64,000 bases of DNA from Sclerodactyla briareus (Eukaryota > Echinodermata > Holothuroidea > Dendrochirotida > Sclerodactylidae): contig JAODTK010000211.1 of the NCBI GenBank assembly GCA_026419785.1, positions 62,001-126,000 on the forward strand. The letters run 5' to 3'. This document shows positions 57,021-64,000 of the stretch, piece by piece. A model generated the notes under the pieces. It had not been told where the DNA came from, did no database searches, and saw only the letters and a list, made by a program, of their open reading frames with translations. Numbering within the stretch: position 1 is the first letter of the stretch; every line of letters begins with the position of its first letter. A program made the position numbers and the translations under genes.

Positions 57021-57679
57021 CTGCAGATTTGCAAACTGGAGCAATCATGATGTATCTTTATCATTGTCAATGTCATTATGTCCGTTGACTTTTTCTTGAC
57101 GATCAGGTTACAATAGAAACAGAAAAATGTCTGATGGCTGTTCTCACTGAGGCAGGGTCAGGACAGTGTTTTCCCCGTCGTATGATTAGATTACAATCAA
57201 ATCAAAATAAATAGTCTTCCAGGTACTTTTTCACAGCTCTCCTTATTGAGCTCATCAGTGAAAGAGTGGAAGATCCCCCTTCCCCATGTGAGATAAGACA
57301 GTTGTGAGGTGGACAATTTACAAATTGTGTCAAAGGTTGTACCAAATGTTACAGGTTGTATGGTTTAAGTTATGTTCAGTCCCAGTTGAATGTACGATGA
57401 AATGGTCAAAGTCATGTCTAGATTATGAGTGCACAGTTCACAGAAGGGCGTCGTTTTAGGTCTGCAGGTAGGGTTACAATTCTACCCAGTTTAAAATTAA
57501 CATGGTTTAAATTCGCTCAGCTGGGCCTCGGTCTCGACCTCGGCTTCGGATAGTGCGGCCCCAGCCTTGGACTCAGCTCGCGTGAGATGCCTCGGCCTCG
57601 GCCCGGCCTCAGCCGAAGGTGGTGGCTCGACCTCGGCCGTGACCCGAAGTAGCGGCCTCGATACAACACTGCCAATTAT

Positions 57680-60600
57680 AGGGGTCACAATCGTCCCGAA
57701 ACAGTTTTAATTTTTAGATGCATGGTTTTAAAACCGATGTGATTCCATAAAATATGAACTAGATCGTGCTTTGGGGACGCATTTGAAACGCCAGGAAAAG
57801 ACCTCTGCCATGATTTCAGTTCGAGCAGCATGAATTTTCTGGTGTTCTAAGGGGATAGGCCTATCCACGGTTAGAATGATGAACGAAATGCTATTGTGTC
57901 AAAGGTCATAGGGGGTACACTGGCCGCTCATTGCCCGGCGAACAAAATTTGGAAATTCTCCTGACCGAAAACATGTTCCTCACAAAAACATAGTAAAACA
58001 GAGATGATTGATTTAAGTTTTCGACAAGGGTGATGGGCAGTTCAAAAATAGGCCGTGATGATAGAGAAATTGAGTATATCGTGTAAAGCTGAAGATTTCA
58101 TAGGAGTGAGCTGCGCCTTACAAGAAACCCCTGCCATGATAGGGTTACCAGCCAACAGGCAATATTCTCTATAATGACCACTAGGTTGTAGCCTAATACT
58201 TTTCCTCGTTTCGTCTTTCACTTTCCTCAGTTCTACATGGTCACTAGCTCGATAAACTTGTTGAAATCTTTGTAGGACGAATAAATCAAATTGAATTGTG
58301 TAGAGACAATGAGCAGTGTAGCCCTCATTCCCTCTCCCTTGATTGCATCGATTCCGGGGGGTTTTTAAGGGGTGGGGGGGGGGTTTTTTTTTTTTTTGTT
58401 GGGGGGGGTGGGGGTGGGTCAATTGTTAAGGGAATGAAATAAACTCGACAAGAAAAATATGCAGGATCTCCATTAATGGTATGGTTGGGAATGTATTTCA
58501 CATACGCCAGTTCAAGAAAATCTGGGTGCAGGCCCAGGTATTCGCACAATATTTCAGATATGATTCCAGCCATAAACGAAACACTTGGAAAAAGTGAAAT
58601 TCGATCGCTGTGAAGTGGCGCCTCATCTTTAACACTCGCAACTGCAGGAAGGCTTCAGGAATTCATTGTAACGTAAAATTGGCGGGGTATTAAGGGTATA
58701 ATCATGACAAAAGAAACTGTTTGGAGCCTCGGGCGGTACCGAGAGATCTGTCTTGGGTGTGAGAGGGGAGGGGGAGGGGGGGGGGGGGTAGTGGGGGTTG
58801 AGGTCGGAAACACAAGGGAAAGGCGTCTTATTTATAGGCCTCACTCTCCATATTGGCAAATAAGTACAATTTATGTGGCCCCCAGACACATGCTGCTGCA
58901 ATTATTTGCTAAATAAAAGATGCAAAAACTCATACTGAACTGCAAAGACAAAAATAGTGTTTGTCTTAAAAAAAATTATTGATAACTTGGTCATGGGGGG
59001 GGGGGGGTGTTATGAGCTCTGACCCCACCCCCCGTGGGTGACGCCACTGGAAGCGGTTTGTTATAATACCTTGTTCAGAGACCTCATGAATTACGGACCG
59101 GCAAATGAAACATAGAATCATGGTGACAAACAGAGAACGTAGTTAATGCATAAGCTCTAATCTAGTCTAGGTTTAGTTACCGTTCCATATTGCCTGTGCA
59201 CACAGTCACTTCGCCAATCCAAGACGATTAATTGGTTCAACATTACACTCTCAGCAAGCGAAAACATGCGAACGAAGACACAACTACATGTATACGTCAT
59301 TGTTTTTTTTTTTTGTGCTGTGCCTTTTGTGATGTCTCCAAGATGTTGATATTGCACTACATATACTCCTATACACTATATTATTATATTAATTATTAGT
59401 AAAGAAGTAGTAGTAGTATAGTAGGTAGTATAGTTGAGTAGTAGTAGTATTATAGTATAGATTAGTAGTAGGTAGTGGTCGTGGCTATGTGGTAGCTGTT
59501 ATAGCGGGACGCAGCCGCCGTAGTAGTTAGGAGTGTTTCATTGAAATGGCACTTAATTTCCCATGAACATTCCTAGTCTGTGGTCTGGTGCCGATTCTGA
59601 TGCCATTCTGCGTCCATACAGGCTACATGAGATTGATTCAAATGATTTCAATTGAGCGTCGTTTCCTAATCACTGACCCCTATACATTTCAATGCACGTA
59701 GCAAGTACCCAACCCCAATTTCCTTTTGCATAAATATAAGGTCTGACATTCTACCCTTATATCTTTCCAGCAAACCGCTATCTCACGGTTCGGACCCATA
59801 ATTAGATCATTCGTGTTTGTCAAAAAATTCAGAGGTAGACGACTCCGCCACCAAGGAAACGTCATACCTCGCCTGACGTCCTGCGGACCCAATGCTTTTT
59901 GGCTAGGGGGGGGACGATGCGTCGAGTTGATGCTTAGAATTGATTCTTGCTGCCACAGCGCGGCCTCTCTCGTCATATTTCATGATGTGGCAGCTGGAAA
60001 CTGAGTATACCATATGTCATTTCTCTTCTCTGCCGGTCGCACGTTTCTCTCCAATAATGTATGTTATGCTGTGACACTTGATGGTGATACTACAGCACAA
60101 TGTTGGTGTCGTGCATCCACTTTTGCATCGGTCCACAAACCGATTGATTGGCACTATTGTTAGAGCCCGTGCTGTTCCACCCGGAACGCGAGATTTCGCA
60201 TCCCTCCCCGGTTGGATCATACCAGGGTCATAAATGTAGGGCCTACCTGTTATTCCTCAAGGATTTGGAGCAGGGACGAACGAGGGCATGCAATTCTGCA
60301 AGTTGCTGTTTTGCCGTTGTAATCCCCCCCCCCCCCCTTCCCCCACTATTGAGGTACTACTACTGCCAAAGAGGCCGTCTGGGCCATTAATCGCCTTGGA
60401 TAGGTTCGATCTGAGAAAAGCCAGATGAGTCCTGTGCTACTCTTGACTGCTATGGGCATGTGTGCTACACTGTTTAAAAAAAAAGGTGGAGGTGAAGGCA
60501 CCGTCTTTCAGGCAACCTAACAGTGGGTACAACCAAATTGAAATTGACCATTGATCAACTTAGATTGAATGTAAAGAGCTATTGCATAAAACAATACATT

Positions 60601-61479
60601 GAGTTTGAGTTCGAACTCATCTGCGTATTCGTGTTTATTTACTTGAACCGACAATATCGTGTCGCAACACGCAGTGAATAATGGGAAGTTTGATACAGTA
60701 CAGCCAAACACCGTTCACACGTAGTAATCGGACATTTTTTCGCATTGGGAAATATAGTGACGATTATCGTATGCTGTCGACTTGTAATGAGAGGTTCTTT
60801 CAATCGTATGCCATCAGTTGCCACCAAACGACATGGCCCCTCTTGAATATCAGAGAACATCCAAGGAAGCTGTTCTCCTGAATGTCGTTGCTAATTAATG
60901 GCTCTACTCACACATTACCAGTGTTAGATCGTCTCCATGGTACAGACCTGTGGGCGCAGCAACTTGTTGAAATTGGAACGAAAAATTTCCCAAATTTGTT
61001 TTGTTGCCCCATCAATTACACAATTTTTAAAGTTTCCGCAGACACTTTTGAAGAGGCAAAGATTGTTTTGTGACAATCAAGCGTGTCCCAGATTGGGATT
61101 TCACGAAAAACCATCAAAATCTGACGGACAGCAAAACAACGCAACACACTCAGACGCACCACGGTTCACTCACAACGGGTACCCCTCGGTGGAGAGTTCC
61201 AAACTCCCTATGTGACCATAGCAACCGTTGCTATGTCAATAAGCAACAGTGGATATAGGTGAAATGGCAAAACACTACAATTTCTCATCCGGCCCTTCGG
61301 GACCGTTGAGATAATGAAGTCAGCTTATCCTATCAGCATCGGCGTCCTCCCCGGGCCATTTATTCAGTATACATGTGTGCGTAATTTGTTGCATTGAAGG
61401 GAGACAGTCATAAGTTGCTGGGGGAGAGTGGTTTAAGATTATGAATACTATTCACGTGTCATAAGGGGACGCTAAAAAA

Positions 61480-61513
<34 letters not shown>

Positions 61514-62090
61514 AAAAAAGGGTTCCTAGATCTTCTCGAAGTGTTTTTTATGAAGCAGGTGAAAATTCAATTAGGCATAGGTGATATCAAAACACGTGCT
61601 TATGTCGGGCACGACGTCTCATCTCAAAGTCTGAAGGTCTATGTAAAACCGTTGTCAACTTAAACTGAGGTCAAAAACTTAAATTCTTGACCCCAAAAAA
61701 ATATGTAACAGGGGTATTTGACATTTCTATTAATGATTTGATGTGATTCAGTTTAGCGCTCAGTTCCGTTTAGGCTTTAAGTTCATATTACATTCATGTT
61801 CATAACAATCCAAATGTCGTATGATCGATTAATGTCTGTATGAGTGTTGTCTATATTTTCCCTTTCCGAATTACACAAACCTGTTAAAAACAGCTTTCAG
61901 TGAACCCCCCCACGTTGGTAGCGCGTAACTAGGAACATGGACTACAAGGCTCCAGGTCGATTTTAGTGAAAGCTTCCGACAAAGGTTTACACAAACATTG
62001 CCCATAAACTACGGCATTCATGACGAATTCTCACATCAATTGATGTTTTTTATTCCTGCGAAGGCCACAGGGAATTATGCAGTCATGCAC
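57680..62090. other. Unassigned DNA with homopolymer tracts
   Basis: No gene recognised. G/T-runs lie at 58369-58411. G-runs lie near 58775-58788 and 58996-59007. A (TAG)n-like tract lies at 59395-59480, a C-run at 60327-60340 and A-runs at 61480-61515. The stretch 60262-60305 repeats part of the SINE body at 17190-17240. The sequence 58993-59051 looks like one end of a hAT element (see separate entry). Confidence 0.4.
58993..59051. mobile_element. Single right end of a hAT-type element
   Basis: The end, read inward, is CAGTGGCGTCACCCACGGGG, followed by ggggtcagag. This form is common among hAT elements, and the ggggtca word resembles the MITE at 25369-25532. No matching left end was found, so the extent is unknown. 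Confidence 0.4.
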
Positions 62091-62094
62091 CGTG

Positions 62095-62880
62095 CGATGT
62101 TTGTGGTGTCTGTGTGGGTATTGTGTGTGTGTGTGAACCCCTTGTCAGCACGATAATCAAGTAGAAAACTGGTATCAAGTTCAAATTAGGTATGTGGGGT
62201 GCACATAATGGGGAGGATACCTATTGTTTTTTGGGTCCGGGCAAGTTATTCAAGGTCACGAGAGGGCAAAGTTCAAAAAGCTTCGTCAGCACGATATCTA
62301 ACGAACGCGAGTATCTTCAAGCTCAAATTGGGTATGTGGGTAGCATGTATGGTGAGGATGCACCCCAGTGTTTTTGGTGTCAGGTCAAGGTCATTCAAGG
62401 TCACCATAGGAAGGAAATTGTTCATGTGTCTCGGCAACGAAACATTTTGGAGGACTGTTGTAATGGAAGTTTTCGTTCGTCTGGGTGAAATACATCTGGT
62501 GAGCGACTTTGACCTCATTTGACCTTTTGACCTCCTTTGACCTGTTGACCTGGTGATTTTGCCTGCTTTTTGTTTTGGGGGGGCGTCTTTGTAGACAACA
62601 AAAAAATCATGACACTACCATACACGATACTCTTATCACAAGCTATCTCAATGAATGTGGAAGGTCAAAGACACTAAAATCGTCATATATCTTGGCAAAC
62701 GAAACATGTTTGGAGGACTGTCTTAATGGAAGTTTTCGTTCGTCTGGGATAAATACTCCGGTGACCGGACTTTGACCTCAATTGACCTATTGACCTTTTA
62801 GATCATCCTTTTGACAAACCTTTTTGACCTGGTGATTTCGTCATGTTTTTTGTGTCGGCCGAAAGCGTCTTGCAAGACAA
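62095..62880 (+). mobile_element. Helitron-like element with ~138-bp and ~261-bp tandem repeats
   Basis: Starts with gatgtttgtggtgtctgtg and a TG tract, then ccttgtcagcacgata. Units with gtcagcacgata lie at 62147 and 62285. A longer unit with ggaggactgttgtaatggaa, then gttttcgttcgtctggg lies at about 62453 and 62714. It is the inverted relative of the array at 26640-27084. Clusters of TGACCT words (62510-62550 and 62772-62850) follow each unit. No terminal hairpin or CTRR was found. Confidence 0.5.
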
Positions 62881-63254
62881 AACCAAAAAGTCAATGAACT
62901 ACCATATTACGATACTCTTATCACAAGCTATCTCTAAGAATAGTGGAAGTCAAGACAGCAAAACACTGAAATGTGATAAAGTGGCATTTACATCTGCTCA
63001 TAAGCAGGATATCAATGAATTCAGTATCTATAAGTTCAAATTAAGTGTGTGGATTGTTCACATGATGAGATCCCCCTATTGTTTTTTGGTCCAGGTCATT
63101 CCTGGTTACCATAGGACAATCCTTATTCTCTGCAACGATTCATTGTACAGAGTAGAACAAGCATATAGCCAACCAAACAATATTTCGCCCAGCGTTAGTG
63201 ACACAGAAAGCCAACCACCAAAATCACCCCAGTAAACCATGAGACAGTACAAAT

Positions 63255-63405
63255 TCTGAATTGTCTTTTATTGTTATTCCTGATATGTTTGAGCATTGGA
63301 TTAGCACCAATTATTTCCCCCATGGAGACATTACCAATTCTTCAATTGTCCTTTTATTGTTATCCTGATATGTATGAATATTGTGGCTAGCACCAGTGAC
63401 CAGCT
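63255..63405 (+). repeat. ~86-bp tandem duplication
   Basis: The phrase attgtcttttattgttat, then cctgatatgt, then ttagcacc at 63260-63312 is repeated with changes at 63346-63394. Confidence 0.7.
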
Positions 63406-64000
63406 TATATGTACCTCCTGATCAGTAGTGGTGTTGCTAACGGGGGGGTGGGAATTTCATCCTACATTGCAACACCCCCCCCCCCTCCAGGTTTCATAGG
63501 CAGCTTAGAAAATTGAAAAATTAAACCAGCATCACTGCATTATTGACAAATTCCCGATTGCAAGCAGAAACGCCTCTTCTTGTTATTCAGTGTATATTTT
63601 ACATTATCCAGTGGCATTTTCTCAGTGGAATGTACAAAATTGGGATTAGTATCCATGGAATATCGTGGGAGGGGGGAGAGGGGGTAGGGTGGAGAGGGGT
63701 GGGTAACAAAAAACGGCAATTTTTTCCTATGCGTATATTATATTTACTCGATGGTAGCATGCCGCCCCAAGTTTGTTGCTTTACGTTAATTGAAAACGTT
63801 GATATGATCTTCAAATTTCCCATTTAAACTAATTATTTACAGCAGAATCGCACACCAGGAAATGTCCTTTCTAATTCAATAGATGTGGGCCCAGCCATTA
63901 TCCTCTTCAACCACTGCCGGCATTGTGGGAGTATACTTTATAGCCTTCATTTTGCTGGTCACATTCCAATCCTCAAGAGGATTTAATCTCTCAAGTTTGT
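63406..64000. other. Unassigned DNA at the window edge
   Basis: No gene recognised. A short pair of G-rich and C-rich runs (63440-63490) and a GA-rich tract (63668-63703) are the only notable features. Confidence 0.4.

Larger units (their letters stand above)
56136..57671. mobile_element. hAT-like element with GAGGCC subterminal repeats
   Basis: Starts CAGTGTTGGAGGAGCCGAGG and ends with CAACACTG. The flanking octamers cgaattag (56128-56135) and ccaattat (57672-57679) match at 6 of 8. Both ends carry arrays of cctcggcctcg (56150-56300 and 57525-57660). The 1.5-kb interior has a (gata)n tract and long A-runs, but no transposase. The terminal octamer is the same as in the GAGTCC family at 42025, with a one-letter difference in the subterminal hexamer. 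Confidence 0.75.

Noticed and set aside
60640-61260. Cluster of overlapping open frames with balanced composition
   Set aside because: No domain, splice pairing or repeated family was recognised. A database search would be needed to call a gene.

Overview
The window is eukaryotic, animal nuclear DNA. It has one clearly recognisable split gene with GT-AG introns, no dense operons, and most of the rest is decayed transposon, minisatellite and unique intergenic sequence. The mix of tRNA-derived SINEs, CR1/L2/Rex-like LINE fragments, many small hAT-type elements with 8-bp target duplications and Helitron-like minisatellite carriers fits a marine invertebrate deuterostome such as an echinoderm. 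That placement is an inference, since no taxon-specific gene is present.

The one gene I can name is a homologue of SNRNP27, the 27 kDa RS-domain protein of the U4/U6.U5 tri-snRNP. It runs on the + strand from about 37.4 to 48.8 kb. Its arginine/serine region is built from very short exons (45, 49, 24 and 21 nt, plus a 39-nt exon whose inclusion would create a stop codon). Conserved C-terminal exons follow at 44.7, 46.6 and 48.7 kb. Two things are wrong with the gene as read: the best ATG is out of frame with the RS reading frame, and the exon that should lie between 46.65 and 48.74 kb could not be found. Its introns hold two minisatellites, several SINEs, a LINE fragment and two inverted copies of one hAT element.

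Layout: 0.2-1.5 kb hAT-like element; 3.1-3.35 kb Helitron-like tail; 4.6-5.85 kb hAT element; 5.85-10.3 kb Helitron-like and other repeats, including a ~305-bp tandem array and two LINE fragments; 12.3-12.4 kb candidate minus-strand exon; 13.7-15.4 kb hAT element with a perfect target duplication; 17.0-17.3 kb SINE; 19.2-20.1 kb Helitron with an intact 3' hairpin and CTAG end, inserted in a minus-strand LINE reverse transcriptase (20.1-21.2 kb) that abuts a second LINE tail (21.2-21.7 kb); 25.0-25.9 kb hAT element with a second hAT nested in it; 26.6-27.1 kb tandem array; 28.5-29.4 kb decayed transposase-like ORF; 32-36.3 kb large tandem arrays; 37.4-48.8 kb SNRNP27; 48.8-55.2 kb mostly unique; 55.2-57.7 kb two hAT elements; 57.7-62.1 kb mostly unique; 62.1-62.9 kb tandem array.

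The most interesting observations are: (1) SNRNP27 with a micro-exon RS domain and a possible poison exon; (2) hAT-like families that share short CAG-starting ends and 8-bp duplications but carry different low-complexity subterminal words; (3) Helitron-like elements whose internal arrays are dense in AGGTCA half-sites.
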